Shown in pieces: positions 1-12,229 of a stretch of 64,000 nucleotides of DNA. The translations under genes were made by a program, and so were the position numbers. The notes below the pieces were generated by a model. The model ran no database searches and was not told the origin of the DNA. It saw only the letters and a list, made by a program, of their open reading frames with translations. The stretch lies in assembly GCA_029532415.1 (NCBI GenBank), contig JAQOTA010000062.1, positions 1 to 64,000 of the forward strand, read 5' to 3'. Every line of letters starts with the position of its first letter. Positions within the stretch are counted from its first letter, which is position 1. This DNA is from Marasmius tenuissimus. Lineage: Eukaryota > Basidiomycota > Agaricomycetes > Agaricales > Marasmiaceae.

Positions 1-1434
1 GCACTGACTGCCGACCGGTCATCGAAGTCACGGTCACCTGTCAGTCATCAAATTTCAAAAGATCAGATGGGTTTTTCGGTTACCGCCAATGAGATGCATG
101 CCACCAGCGCCCAACCAGCGCCCAAACTACAAGGTTCTCGTTCACCTGCGATGTGATTGATACCTGCCTGTCAGTTACTCAGAAACAAGGTCTAAGCTCG
201 GAAGTTTGAGAATTCTCAGGTAGTTTCATTGGATGAGGCGCTTGAATTGTGGGTCCTGGTGATGATAATGACGGAGACATCTCTCGATTGGTGGGCGTAT
301 AGTGTATCACTTATTTACCATCGCTTTTTCGCTGAGCTTTCATTCTTTCACATCGTACCTACATTTACACTACTATGGAGCTCGCTGACGCCTGAAGCTT
401 GATGCCGCATGAGCTACAGCGATCCGGACATTGCCGGTCCAGCGGTCAACCAGTGGCCACGGAAATGACCGGTCACTGAACACTGAGAGGATGTTATACG
501 GATTTGACCCGTCTATTTGGCGCTCCAACATGTCCATCCGCCCGATTTTCACAGGTGCCTCATCCATGTTTTCCCCGAATCATCTCATTTGCCAGCTTCA
601 GCAGGGTTACTCTCCAAGCCATTCCACCTCCCAAATGCCCAGAGACCGGCTGCTTGAGCCGCGACGTTCGCTCGTCCATGCAAAACATAGGAGTGTTTCA
701 TTGCATTGATCGTGTTCCCTGCTTCCCTTGAGATATGAGTTACCCACATGGCTATTAATATTTGTAAAGTATCATCAAAACTTTACGCTCTCGTCTTTCT
801 AGTATTCATAGCTCCGACCCGTCCGTCCGTACAGAGTCGGTGAAAGCACTGGGCAAATACACTCTAATAGAGTATCCCAAGTCTTACCCTTCCCCTTTCC
901 CCGCGACACCACTGGTGTGTCGTCATTCTCTTTATTCAAGGAAAGGCTCCCATCCGCCTGCTGCTGCGTCCATCGAGTCCACTGAAAACAAATTGATATC
1001 AGCACGGCTCGATGGACCGGGTTCCTCGTCATCGTGGTTCAATTTCTGCTTTTCCACTGATTTGAGCGTGCAGTCGCGAGTCAGGCGTATCGAGATGGAG
1101 TAGCTTTCCGTATTGGCATGCATAACCTTAGTACAAGCATCTAGGATCTGAACTGACGGGGAGTAGTGACTTGTAGCGAGGAAACTCTGTAGAGAATATA
1201 TATGCTGTTTGTTTTCTTTCGAACTGACAGCCTTGATCTGAGTGAGGCGGTCGAAGAAGAGTCCGAGAGGCTGGTCGCAGCTTTCTCCCACACGTTCATC
1301 GCAAGACCCACTTTCATCCGAGAAGTGTATTGGACTAAAGATAAACGTTCAACGTTGAACCTTGTATAGTCGCGATCAGGTCATTCAATCAATTCAATCA
1401 TCTATCATTCTGTTCGGTCGTACCATACGGATAA
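1..1434. other. intergenic, nothing recognised
   Basis: No recognisable protein, RNA gene or mobile element was found at the left edge. The longest frame (932-1291, minus) has no family resemblance and no convincing splice context. The last few hundred bases lie downstream of the stop of the minus-strand transporter and probably include its 3' UTR. Confidence 0.5.
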
Positions 1435-3354
1435 TCATATTTTCCCCCATAACTTTCTCAGAATGAGTTGTCTCGTCGCCAGCATGAGTAGGGCCGCTAC
1501 CACCACCACCGACCCTATCAAACAAGCCCCCGTTAAGAGAAGAACACTCGAGAGATGTTGGAATCAGAGAAACTCACCCGCGAAATATCCAACCGCTTCA
1601 AAGCCGCCAGTAGCATGATTTATCGCTCCAGATATAGGTGGCCCAGTAAGAGCACCAAGAGCGCCGATACTCATCACCATACCCGTCCGTCGGCCTATCT
1701 CCTGGATCTCGCCCATTTCGTAGAGGGGCAGTAAGAACGCCGAGACGTAGGTACCGCATGTGAATCTATCCGAGTTCAGCATGAAGAACGTAATGTATTG
1801 AACAGAAACCCACCCATAGATGACGGCTACCGCAACGAGGGATCCCAGACTGTGGGCAAATGGCCAGGCATATGTGGCAATGCCGGCGATGAGGGTGGTG
1901 GGCAGAAGGAAGTTTATCGCGCCTGAAAGAGTGTAGGATGGGTCTCGAATTCGAACTGAACAAGCAAGAACTAACCTATCTTGTCGACGAGGAAACTCGT
2001 TCCTAACCTTCCGAAACCCGATGAGGCGTTGGCTATGGCAACGAGGTAGAAGGAAAAGTCTTCAGATACCCCCATTTTCGTTGCGGCCACGTCAATGTAG
2101 GTGAGCACTACAGCCACCGGCGCGTCAGATAAGCAACAAGAATGTAGGATATAACTTACCGGTGTACAAACCAAGGAAGGTAAACAGGCAGGAAAGGGTC
2201 CAGTAAGAGAAAGCCGGATCCTTGAACGCAGCCCAATTGAACAACCCTCCTTTTACATTCTTCGGGGGCAACCTCCGTTTGAGAGCGAGATTTGGAACTG
2301 CCAGGCAAACGAGCAGGATGAACCCCAGAATACGCATCGTCCACGGAAACCTGAGGATAGGGTGAGGAGAGTTGTCTAAAAGAGATTGGAAGGTGGCGTA
2401 CCCAACTTGTACAATCAATCGTTTGGCTGCGATGGGGAATGTTGCACCTCCGACAGACGAACCGACTGCCATTAGACCCATCGCACGGCCTCTGTTCTTC
2501 TTGAACCAGTGACCTATAACCGCGTTCGTGGGTGCGTACACGCAGCCACAGGCAAGCTAATACCAGGTGGTGGCTTTGTCTTCAGAGGGTCGATATATGG
2601 AACTGGTACGGACGACATACCCCTTGCAAGATACCTTGACACAGCATAAATTGCCAGTATTGTGTACATTGGCCCGTCAAAAAGACACCGACAACGAGCA
2701 CGATGCTGGAAGCCAAGAACGGCTTTCTAAAATACCCGAGGTCGAAGAGACGACCGACTGGTAACGCAGGAAGGAGGACGAGAGAATACTGTCGTCTGCG
2801 TTTGAGTAGGTCGTTGCTATCGAGAAAGTTTACGTACCTGGATAGATCCTATCCATGCACTATACATACAAAGGAATGAGTCATGAGCGCACGGTTCGTA
2901 GTTCAAGAGCAACAGAAGACTTACATCGTGGAAGGAGAAAGGTGTTGGAGCAGAGTCTTCTCGTAGTAGGCTTGAAATACACCCCAAGAATTGACATACC
3001 CAAATCTGAAGGTTGGTACAGATGATCGATTACGCCTGACGTTCCATGACAAGGGTTCATCCCACTCACGACACCGTCGAGCACAACGCGGCCTGAAAAT
3101 TCAGTTAGACTCCAGAAAAGCGCGACGATTCGGATACATACCCCAAGAACAACCAGCCATGCTCTCAATCCACCATCTGGAAAGTCGAACTCGGGTGCTT
3201 CGGTGCTGACTTTGACCTGTTCGTCCGATCCGTTCTCCTCTTTTGTCTCATCGTCTCCGGAGTTTCGCCGGTTCAGGAATTCGACTTGGAAGTCCTTCGT
3301 TTCACCTGTAACCGGAGACCTGAGGCTATCTGGAGGGACTATCGGGGACGACAT
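1435..3354 (-). CDS. MCT-type MFS transporter 1 (intact)
   Basis: Member of the fungal monocarboxylate-transporter-like branch of the major facilitator superfamily (MCH/MCT group), a 12-TM plasma or organelle membrane carrier. Starts MSSPIVPPDS with a polar cytosolic N terminus, then the family signature FPDGGLRAWLVVLG opening TM1. Spliced exons give GYVNSWGVFQAYYE, PALPVGRLFDLGYF, GHWFKKNRGRAMG in the central loop, a tripartite GPPISGAI segment and a short basic tail (RQLILRKLWGK) before TGA. About ten short introns were placed by comparison with the three paralogs in this window, and no disruption was seen. Substrate cannot be told from sequence; family members carry riboflavin, carboxylates or unknown solutes. 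It is transcribed away from a DUF924 relic, the same head-to-head arrangement as at 31.6-35.1 kb. Confidence 0.85.
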
Positions 3355-3779
3355 GTCAATGAAGGTGGTCGTGTCTTGAACGTGCGAAGCTCATTATAAG
3401 GACGCGGGAGAACTCTGGAGATGCCGAGCAAATAACTGCGCGGGGAGTGAGATATCAGAAAAATCACCACGATGTGTCAAAGTCGGCATTGGTAGCCTCG
3501 AAAATTCTCACCGTTCAGCGCTGTCCGAGAATGCAACACTATAGATTAACCGTAGATCAAAAGAAGTACATCCCCCACATGACCATGATCATGATGAAGC
3601 CTGATATCCTGTAAACACGATGAAGAACATGAGATTCTAGATTCGATCAGAGTTAAGAAGGGGAAGTATCATGCCTCGGGCGACTAGCACGTACAATCGC
3701 CGTCAGTAGACTTTTTGAGTCTTAGTTACGCCTCGCGACCAGCTAACAAGGCTTGAAGCTTGAATTCTCCGAGAAATTC
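3355..3779. other. divergent spacer between MCT 1 and DUF924 relic
   Basis: AT-rich spacer between the transporter start and the DUF924 relic. It presumably holds the transporter promoter. No distinct motif was recognised. Confidence 0.4.
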
Positions 3780-4060
3780 TCACTCCCAACTTGAACACTG
3801 AGGTTCCGAGACTCCACCTTCTGCAGCTGTGGGAGGAGCCTGCCAATATCACAGACGCTGTCAAGTTGCACTTCTCTTGTCAACCAGACAGCGCCCGAAA
3901 GCGTTCTGATAGCATTCACTTTCGTGAGATAAAGCCCTTCACCTTATGGAAGTGTCTGCCTAATATTAGAGCCTCCCAGAACATGCGCTCGCCGTGCTAT
4001 GGTGCCTGCTCGATCATGATCAATGGCTCGGCTCTTACACAAAGGCATCGTAAAGAGAAG
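3780..4060 (+). pseudogene. decayed DUF924 N-terminal fragment
   Basis: The frame from 3791 reads LHLLQLWEEPANITDAVKL then HFSCQPD and DSIHFREIKP. It parallels the intact DUF924 protein at 30.5-31.4 kb (LRLHFPWKGPANIKDAIKF, FDAIHFRATKP). The conserved segment EHALAVLWCLLDH (intact copy EHALALVCLLDQ) then appears in a different frame near 3985-4035, so at least one frameshift separates the two parts. Nothing beyond the first third of the protein is recognisable. This is a relic of the third DUF924 copy in the window, sitting head-to-head with an MCT gene as the tandem copies do. Confidence 0.7.
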
Positions 4061-4586
4061 AGGCTGAAGAAGGAAGGTTTGGAGCGACTAAAAGCGGCGT
4101 ACTCGTTGCAACCATTTAGACGTGATTGTGATACGATCACGAATCAGCAAGGCAGAGCCTGCAATCAAATACGACGATCGCGAGCGTGGAAATGTCCGCG
4201 GAGAAGGACCGAAGGATATGGTGCTTGATCGTACTTCTCTGTAATGTCCATCCGTTACTACATGCACGACGAAAGACCACAAACGTCCGGTCACTCCTCC
4301 CGTCAACGAGCTGTGTTGCTGTCCTGGCTCATGACCGCTTGGCGAGTGGGCGAGGGTGCTCCATACCGACAAAGTCTGCAGAACTGAGCTGAGTTGCACA
4401 GGCCGAGTTGTTCTTCGGCGCCTGCCCGTAGACCTTCATTGTCACTGACATGAATACTTTGCTGATCGGAACAGGGTAGAAGTTACTTACATTGTCACGG
4501 CGAGCATGGTGAGGCCCCCATACCGCCAGTCCCTCACGATATTCCTAAGGTGTCAATCGGACCGGCTGAGAAACACTTTCTGAGTC
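4061..4586. other. intergenic, nothing recognised
   Basis: Follows the DUF924 relic and ends at the stop of the minus-strand RGG protein. Open frames here show no family resemblance. Confidence 0.4.
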
Positions 4587-5538
4587 TCATCCCAAGAGAT
4601 CGTCTAGGAAATCCTCCATCTCCTTTTGCTGAGTTTTCAGTTTCGCGTTCTCGGGTAAAGGCAAGGGAGGAGCTTCAACAGTAGATCCATCTACAACGGG
4701 GTAAAGGTAAGTACACGGTCGTTTCGAAGCAGCGACAGCAGCAGCAGACCTTGCTTTCGTTCTCGAACCGACGGCGTGATTGGCTTCGTTTTGAGTTTCT
4801 CTGACTTTGCACGGAATCGAGACTTTAGATCTACGGCATCCAAACGATATCAGTCAAAAAATATGTTCCATAACAGAGAAAAACAAGTAGAGATCGCACC
4901 TCTTGCAGCATCTGCGGATTCCTTCTCTCGCATAAGTTCATCAAGCTGGTTATCCCATTGTATCTCCTGAGCTTTCCCTTTTCGCGATGCAGCGATATCA
5001 GATTTCGACTGGTACCCCAGCGCGACAGGGTCGATACTGTGATCAACGTCGTCGTCGTCGTCCTCATCATCCTTGACCGATGGGCCAGGCAAGTTGGCCT
5101 CATCGTCCAGCTTCTGTCTGGCCAGAAATGACGACAAGTCAACTTCAGGCTCAACGATGGGTTCACCTATAATTGCATGCAACCCGAAAGTCAGATAACT
5201 TCATCAGAATCGATAATAGTCGCGGTGCACGTACCATCCGAGCCCAACTCAGGCTCCTCTTCCTTATATCGATCCGCATTCGTACCAAGCTGCCGTCTCG
5301 AATACTTTTTCGCTCTCTCTGCTTTCTCTCCCTCGTCTTCTTCATCATCTGGCGGGCCCTCTCCTTCGAGCAACAATCGTTTATGGAACTCTGCAGGTCG
5401 ACCAAAACCGCGTCCTCGTCCGCGAGCGCGTAGGTATTTGCCTAATCCACCGCGAGATTTGCCTCGACCTCGACCGCGACCTCTGGTTTCGGAAGTTTCA
5501 GTGCCTTGCGTTGTTGCTGAGGAACTTGGTTCGGACAT
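4587..5538 (-). CDS. RGG-rich, acidic conserved fungal protein
   Basis: Four exons (5538-5235, 5166-4900, 4830-4750, 4690-4587) join in phase to a 251-residue protein. The start at MSEPSSS is preferred over an upstream Met because the RG-rich domain follows directly. Order of features: Ser/Thr-rich N terminus; RGRGRGRGKSRGG tract and a second RARGRGRGFGRP (residues about 19-48); an acidic stretch DDEEDEGE; a central acidic run DDEDDDDDVD; a Lys/Arg-rich segment DLKSRFRAKSEKLK; and a conserved-looking C terminus MEDFLDDLLG. The RGG tracts suggest RNA or nucleic-acid binding and arginine methylation. I recall similar proteins across agarics but no assigned function, so no function is claimed. 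All three introns are 59-69 bp with GT..AG ends. Confidence 0.75.
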
Positions 5539-6180
5539 GGTGGTGGTTTGAGATGAAAAGGATGCTGTGCGAGACGCGTCCAAAAGGCGCTCAAATTCAA
5601 AAGTGAGGTCATACTCAGACTCAACAGCGAAGGGACATTCAAGATATATACCAGCATGAGTCATACGTTTGGGATTAAAATCTCTGTTCTGGTACGAGGA
5701 CGAATGTTATGATACACTTACACTTATTATCTCTATAGGTTACGAATAACGATAATACACGGAAAGCTAGAGCAGAGCGATAACGAGAACACGAGGAAAC
5801 GACGCAGATAGAAAACGGAAACTAAAGAATGGAAGAGTTGACGATGAATGACTTACGGCAAATTGGTCCTAACGACCTTAACAGTAAGTATGCACTGTTC
5901 AAGAAGGGTTTGAAGGAGGTGAAGGAGTGTGTGAGTTGAGGAAGAGTGAGAGAAGGGACGAGATGGGATGAGGAAGGACGAGTTGATAAAAGACGACAGC
6001 AATGTGAAAGCATGGAAACAAGAAAGCGATGCAAAAAGAGTGTGAACGCAATCCAAGGCTAGATGCGGTGCAGAAGACAGAGAGAAGAAAAGCGAGAAGG
6101 AGGAGTAAAGCAGAATCAGCGAGATAGCAAGAACAAGGAAAGCGCGCCTTTGGAGGAAAACAGCTGGAGAGAGTCTCTCA
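5539..6180. other. promoter/3' UTR region, pyrimidine-biased on the minus strand
   Basis: Spacer between two minus-strand genes. The stretch about 5900-6170 is strongly GA-rich on the plus strand, that is CT-rich on the coding strand of the RGG gene, as is common in basidiomycete promoters. The reading frames in it are low-complexity artefacts of this bias. Confidence 0.5.
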
Positions 6181-7666
6181 TCAATCGAGATCTTCCTCGT
6201 CCACTTTCTCTTCAACCGGGATCATGATTGGAGTCCAAAATAAGCTGCAGACCCAACCCAAGGGAGTGCACACGCACCAAAGCGGTAAGGCTAAGATGCT
6301 TCCAAGAACGATAAACAAGAGCGCAACGATGGGGACAAGAATAAAGAAGAGAACGTCCCACGTCGTCACTTTCTCCTCTGGCTTTGGTTCGGGGGCGGGC
6401 GCCTTCGCGACCGCGAACCATTCGTCGGGGGGAAGAGGTCGTTGGCGGATAGAGTAGGGGCAGGTAGCGGTGGTTTCCATTGGGGATGAGGGCATGGGTG
6501 GGGTTGTAGGTGAGTTGGGTACGCTGAGGGTGGGTGCAGGTTTGGCCGTAAGGTCGAGACGAAGAGGCACGGGTTTGGTAGGGAATTTCAGCTGGCGTCC
6601 ATCGAAAGAGTTACATCGGCCACCAACACCGCGTTTTCGTCGCTTGGGGGTCGATGGTGCAGAAGGAGGGGTCGCAGTGAGTGCAGGAGACATGGAGGTT
6701 GAGGCCAAAGCGGAAGTAGAAGGTGTGTTTAGGGTAGAGGTCGAAGGTGTCGAACCAAAGTTTTCGCGACGGGCACGAGCAATGGCAGCGTCGCCATCAT
6801 TCACCGTCCATCGACGAGCTTTTTTGGCGACAGGTGCCTTGCAGGTCTCGGTGACAGCACAGGTAGGAGCGGACTCTACACGGTGCAAGTCTTCTTTCTT
6901 GACTGGTGTAGGGCAAGACCTGGTTCGACGGAACCGTGCAAACGGGGCACGGGGTGAAAGAGAGACAGAAGGTAGAGGCGGTCGAGGTAGCACTGGAAAT
7001 TGCAGGGATGATAGAGTAGTCGGGAGAGAGGTGGTTCGTTTCCAGAGTTTGACTGGAGAGAGGGAAGGAGGCTTTGCTGACTGTAAGGATAGGTAACGGC
7101 GCCACCGACGACGCGGTGGGGTGGCAGGCTCTGAAGCTGGGACCCGTGGCAGGAAAGCCTCTTCTATCTTCAGAGGGGATGGCTCCGACTGGACCCTCGC
7201 CCGTAGCTTGGGCCGAGGTGGCAGGTGTTGAATGTACTCCAGGTACCGTTCAACTTCCTGAAACGTATGTCAGTTCAGAATCAGACCATAATCTTGGGTT
7301 TGGAACACACCTTCTGAGATTCGTTGAACCTCGGAGAGTCAGGCTGGAAAGCGATCAATACATCAACCTCTGCCTCCAGTGTGCATGTAAACCCTTTACT
7401 CACGTCATCATCCAAGTCTTCGTCATCTTCGTCGAGCCCATATAACTCTTGACACTCCCGAGCGCGAGCATAGGCCTGGGCCATGAGTTGGTGAATGGTC
7501 ACATTTGAGACGACGTCGGCCTTGGTCTTCGGAAAGGTGTTCTGCTGGAGTTGCGACAGGGCATGTCAGAAAAGTTGACGGCGAGGCTTTTCTAGCGACT
7601 CACCGAATCGAAGGGAGGAGCCCAGTTCTTATACAGACCAGCCCAATCTTCTTGTACGATATACAT
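6181..7666 (-). CDS. hypothetical protein with two C-terminal membrane segments
   Basis: Four exons splice in phase 0. The start is MYIVQEDWAGLYKNWAPPFD at 7666. Exon 2 ends in an acidic run YGLDEDDEDLDDD, exon 3 is short (PDSPRFNESQK), and a long last exon begins EVERYLEYIQHLPPRP. The middle is Ser/Thr/Pro-rich and basic (RRRWRRYLSL, KKARRW, PKRRKRGVGG), suggesting disorder. The C terminus has two closely spaced hydrophobic segments (WDVLFFILVPIVALLFIVLG, then LPLWCVCTPLGWVCSLFW) and an acidic tail EEKVDEEDLD. I do not recognise the family. The topology suggests a membrane-anchored protein with a long cytosolic disordered domain. Confidence 0.7.
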
Positions 7667-9643
7667 TGTCGACCGATGGTGTTATGTCGTCAAAATATTG
7701 GATATTGGAACGAGAGTTGAGTTCAAGTGAGGGGGGTAGATAGTCCAATGTTCAATGTTCAGTTTCGGAGTTAGGAGAATTTCTGATATTTCGCAGGCGG
7801 ATTTCGAGGGGAGGTTATCGCAAGAAACAGGGGGAAACGCGAACGGAAAATGTGGGTAGTGAGTCGAGGGCGAAATGCCACAAACTTCGGAGCCCTTTAT
7901 ACCACCGGAGGTTCTCCCAGGGTATGAGTTATTATCCCTGCAACAAGCATGCCACAGATGCTCGTTCCATTGTCCTATGCATTGTTCGGGGAGCACCCTC
8001 GAGTCCATCCGGATTTATGACCTAAGCTCAGAGATGACACAATACAACATCCCATCAACTTTGACGCGTTGGGGATGTGGGCGGGAAAGGGTTGGAAGTT
8101 CTGGGAGAAGCTTCTGAACGTCGCAATCAATTGTTTTTCCCTTCATTGATAGATAATTTCTTAAGATTAACCATGGTTATCTCCAACAGGCACTATGGCA
8201 GCAGGAACTCCTCACCGGTATACGAATCCTTCTGCACGTTGCGTGTCATCGCTCGACGTATATCCTACGGTTGGTCCGTCTCGCCTCGCTTTCGATGGCT
8301 CCACTAGACAAGAAAGACTGGTGAGACCATCAGCAAAGCAAGGAATACGATTGCGCGGGATACGTATCCCAAAAGTGCATACGGAGAACACATTATGGAC
8401 GAGTTTGGATGCTGAAAGGAAGGAGAGAGCCTCATGTGGTGGCACCGTGGCGGTGTTACCCCTTGAACACGAGGCGGCGCTTAGCACGCGCTTGTGGTAT
8501 GGTTCAACTCCGGGTAGGCGAACGCGACTGCCAGACAGCAGCGCTCCAAGATGCGCCTTGATGAGAACCTCGAGAAGGTGAAGCTCTTTTGGGGTCGATT
8601 TGAACAGCTGACTACCAGTGTGCGAGGAAGCTATGAGGGTATGATGACATTTCAGTGCGTGAGTTGGTGCGTTAGGTTGGGACAACGTACAGAGTCGCAG
8701 TGCGTACCAGGGCCGTTGTCCGGCTCATGGAACGTTCCATGTTCAATCATCCAACACCCAGCGCGGCGACTTTCATGTCGACATTGCGTCACACTCGACA
8801 ATAATCTGGACACACGCCATGGTGTAGCGAAAACCCGTCGAGCAACACGATCCTGACTCATACTTGGGCAGATGTGAGCATAAGGGTTTGCAGGGGGCCT
8901 TTCGAGCGCACTATGCTGAGCACTGTCGTGCACCTTTGACTGTTGCATTCGCATTGCAAGGGGGGTGTAGACAACCGTCGAGCGACGTACCCAAAGATCA
9001 ACCATTTGCTTCTGCGTCCGACCTCTCGAGCTAGTCTCAGACTCTCGGAGCGCAGTACGAAGGAGCAGGCTCGTGAGCAATTCTGAGGAGATAGAGTCAG
9101 ATGAGTTCCACCACCAAGCCGACACGTGCGCTTACCAGTAACCATCTATAGATCGTCGAGGTTTTGTCAGCCGTTTACATCGTCTGCTGCCAGCCAAACC
9201 GTTCTCTCAGCGAAGAGCCGTGCTTGCTGCCTTGAGCTTCCCTCTTCGCAACAGCAAACCGACATCTATAACATGAGCAATACTGTGCTTTTAGAGTATC
9301 GGAGGTACGACTGGGAGAGATTTCGTTCCTTCTGCCTGTCGAGCGATTACTCGCGGACCGGTTGCGATGTAATGAGGCTTCACGGTCGTAGCGAGTAAGA
9401 CAAAATCTCCCGAGACGTTCTTCCAATTCTGACAATGAAGCTAGTTAGAGGGGCCCTGCGAACAAGAGTCAATACACGCGCACCATAAGTCTGCAGGGGT
9501 CTGTCGGCCGTTGTAAGCCATCCTTCCTTCATTAACGAGAGATAGATTCCAATATTCGCTGCCATTCTCGCATTTGTTGCTCGACACGAATGTATTGCGA
9601 TGACTTGAGGTCAATTAGGTGCATATGTACAATTCTAGATGGA
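7667..9643. other. 2 kb gap, no recognisable gene
   Basis: Long stretch between a hypothetical gene and RSM19. Overlapping frames at 8195-8581 (+) and 8212-8685 (-) and at 8652-9125 (-) are open, but have no family resemblance, no membrane or domain signal and no paralog in the window. A perfect 16-bp palindrome sits at 8726-8741. The last part is 3' of RSM19. Confidence 0.4.
8726..8741. repeat. perfect 16-bp palindrome
   Basis: CATGGAACGTTCCATG reads identically on both strands. It lies in a gene-poor stretch, about 1 kb from the nearest supported CDS. It could be a dimeric transcription-factor site or chance. Confidence 0.6.
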
Positions 9644-10035
9644 CTATTTCTTCGACCTCACGAAAAAGGATTAGTACAACGCGTGTTACGACTGCCGAAG
9701 AACTCACTTGTACGAAAAGGCCTTCTTCGTATGCGAAAATTCCCCAAGTTTATGCCCAACCATATCCGGTGTAACCAGTACAGGTGAATAGTCCTTCCCG
9801 TTGTGAACCAGAAACCTTATTCTTTCGAAAAAGACCGTTATATGTGCGTTCTCTGGAGGAGAGAAAAAAGAATTGTCACTCACCCTACAAAATTTGGCAA
9901 GATCGTACACGACCTTGCCTGAGTTTTTATCGCAACGTGGTTGTTCAAAGCTTCTTTGAGATTCGGAAAAGCAACAAAATAAGGACCTTTCCAAGCCGAA
10001 CGACCGGATTTGAGAAGAATTTGAGAGGCCCTCAT
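9644..10035 (-). CDS. RSM19: mitochondrial small-subunit ribosomal protein uS19m
   Basis: Three exons give a protein of about 92 residues, the usual size of fungal Rsm19. Exon 1 is [18 protein letters not shown] followed by [14 protein letters not shown], matching the S19 pattern of RSxWKGPF and TxxRxSTILPxFVG. Exon 2 restores [11 protein letters not shown] and the hallmark [19 protein letters not shown]. The acceptor of intron 1 is best placed at CGAAAG, because this yields [12 protein letters not shown] with no gap relative to S19 proteins. Intron 2 holds a TACTAAT branch-site-like sequence, and a last few codons SKK end the protein. Nuclear-encoded, acting in the head of the mitochondrial small subunit near the decoding region. 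Single copy here. Confidence 0.9.
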
Positions 10036-10232
10036 CGCGCTAGTTGGGAAGAAAAGGATCAATGAAGCATTTGCCGCGCGTGGAAATGAAGTCCCTGAAT
10101 CTCGGACATCGGGTAGCCGACGTAATTACCAGTTACCAGGTTGCCTTTGCCCATCGTGGCTGTCAGCTGCGAACTGCGAGGCTTATAGCCTCCTCATTGC
10201 TCGGTGACGGTGACGAGGACTGGTAGTTGGCC

Positions 10233-11347
10233 ATGATGATTGCATTGGAACGACGACAAAATGTCCCACCGACGACGACCTTTTCTTCCTCTTCAACCCC
10301 ATCATCATCTCAGAGCTCGAGTGCAGGCTCTGTTTCTGTTTCTGTCCCTATCTCCTCAGCTTCTGTGGTGACGACCTCAACACCGTCGTCAACGTCGTCT
10401 GAAGCTACGAGACCTGCTTTCCCAACCGATACAGTCACACCACCGACGCAGCAGACCTCGGATCGTGATCGCACAAACCAGACGGCAAAGGTACGTCAAA
10501 TTGGTCGAGCAGGCAGTCAATTTGTTCTAATATGTTCATCAAATGCATACAGACAATCCTAGAATGGCTTTTCCTGGGTTTTGCCTTGCTTCTCCTCGCA
10601 GCAATCGCTCTCAGACGACTCAATAAACTCCGAAATGACGGTATCCCACTATCACAGTTCTTCCACCGAAATAATCGATATCGACGAACAAGATCTCGAG
10701 GTCTACTTTCGAGTCCTGTCACTACAGAGATATCACCGCGAGAACGTCGTCTTCCACGAACGACAGGCCTTCCAGCACTCTCACCCACGACAGCTTCTGC
10801 ACCATACCACCTGGCAGAAATACCGGTTGCGCGTCTGTCAGGGGATAGGCACGGGAATGACAGATATGCACATCAGATCAATCACCTGTTGTATGGCCCC
10901 GCGAGAAGAGCAAGAACTCGAGCTGCTGATATCGATCGAGGAGGCCGAAGAGGTGTAGGAGAACGTGGGGTTGAGCGAGACTATGGCGGTGACGATGAAG
11001 ACGACGAAGACGGCGGGCTTCCAGCATACGACAAGCACGGTGGTCCGCCAGTCTATGTTGAAGTGCTGGGAATCAGGGCGGCTCACACACAACGATCAAG
11101 GGAGGGACCAGTCACCGAGTCAACTGACAATCACCGAGGGAACGGGGAAAGTTCGGATATGCCGCCTCGGGCAGAGCCACCGTCCTATCCTGGCCATCCC
11201 GTGCCCCAGCCTGCAGAAAATCCCTTCTCTGCGCAGGAGGAACGGACCACACGCGCAGCAGCAGCACCACGATTACCACCTCGTTCCCAGCGATCGCTTC
11301 GGCCATCCTCATCGTCGATGATGCCTGGTAGCTTGTCCAACTGGTAA
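10233..11347 (+). CDS. single-pass membrane protein with Ser/Thr-rich ectodomain and PY motifs
   Basis: Two exons (10233-10490, 10553-11347). The start MMIALERRQN is followed by a roughly 70-residue Ser/Thr/Pro-rich segment likely to be O-glycosylated. Exon 2 opens with one strong membrane helix (TILEWLFLGFALLLLAAIAL) and a basic stop-transfer RRLNKLR. The remaining tail is polar, with an acidic patch GGDDEDDEDGG and proline-tyrosine motifs (LPAY, GPPVY, PPSYPGHP) of the kind bound by WW domains of Nedd4/Rsp5 ligases or their adaptors. The architecture resembles fungal wall-stress-sensor-like or Mid2-like proteins, but no signal peptide or WSC domain is visible, so only the architecture is claimed. 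Confidence 0.75.
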
Positions 11348-12229
11348 AACTGCGCAGAAAACGTTCCCTGCACCACGAATCCGAGGTCTTATCCTTTTCT
11401 TTTTTTTTTTTTGCTTCTGTTTTCGCTTTCTCGATGCACGTTGCTTTTTGCTTGATGTTTACTCTTTCGCCTTCTCGCTTGTACTGACCCAGATACGCTC
11501 CCTACCGTCCGTTTTTGTAATTTATGTACCATTCTTCGTCTTTTCGCTCCGTAGCGACACTGTATTACGCTTCATTTGTAGTCTGTTGTAATTCATTGGC
11601 TCTCGAACGTCTTCGTCCTTGCAGCATGTTTATTCAAAGTTCGATCGTTCCTTCAATCGACTACCTGGGGGAATTGGTTGGTGGGCTGAACACGCAGCAG
11701 GTCGTGATCACTGAGGCGACACTGACATGGTTGAGTGCCACTGTGTCACAAGAGTACAGAAGGCTTATGACCTGGATAGAGCCTTGAGGTACCGAGCTTC
11801 CGGGCATGGTAGGCTTTCTATTTCAATCATGCCGACCTTCTACGACGCAGTTGTTTCCAGGGACTCTGCCACCGCTGAGAGGTTTGTCGTAGCAAAACTT
11901 GTCGTGGCATTGCCTACTTGTAGCGTTACGGAGTCTGCCACAAGCTTCATCGACCTCAATCTTCCACATTGCAACCCTTTGCCAGATCGAAAAGGAGGCA
12001 GAGATTGCCTGCGGTGGCCTGGCAGTGCCTGAGGCCCAAACGAGCTAGGCCCTCAAGCCAGTAGACTGTAGACATGTGTGTCAAACCAGGCCACTATCCA
12101 TCCCAATGTCAGGCCTCACCTTAGTCGAGTCACCTATAGCACACAAATGCCGAGCTACATGACGAGGCGGAGGTCTGTACAATTCATCGTCATTCTGATT
12201 CGGAGCTTCTGAGACCTGATGCGCTCTGA
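11348..12229. other. 3' UTR and intergenic
   Basis: A 14-15 base T run near 11399-11413 and T-rich sequence follow the stop codon of the membrane protein, typical of a fungal 3' region. Nothing else was recognised up to the degraded gene at about 12.2 kb. Confidence 0.5.

Noticed and set aside
932..1291. 119-codon open frame on the minus strand near the left edge
   Set aside because: No family resemblance, no paralog in the window and no clear promoter or splice context; length is compatible with chance at this base composition.
8495..8530. GGTTCAACTCC, resembling a tRNA T-loop
   Set aside because: The flanking bases do not form a five-pair T-stem, and no D-arm or anticodon arm could be placed upstream.
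8195..9125. Overlapping long frames on both strands (128-157 codons)
   Set aside because: Both strands are open over the same bases and neither translation shows domain, membrane or family features.
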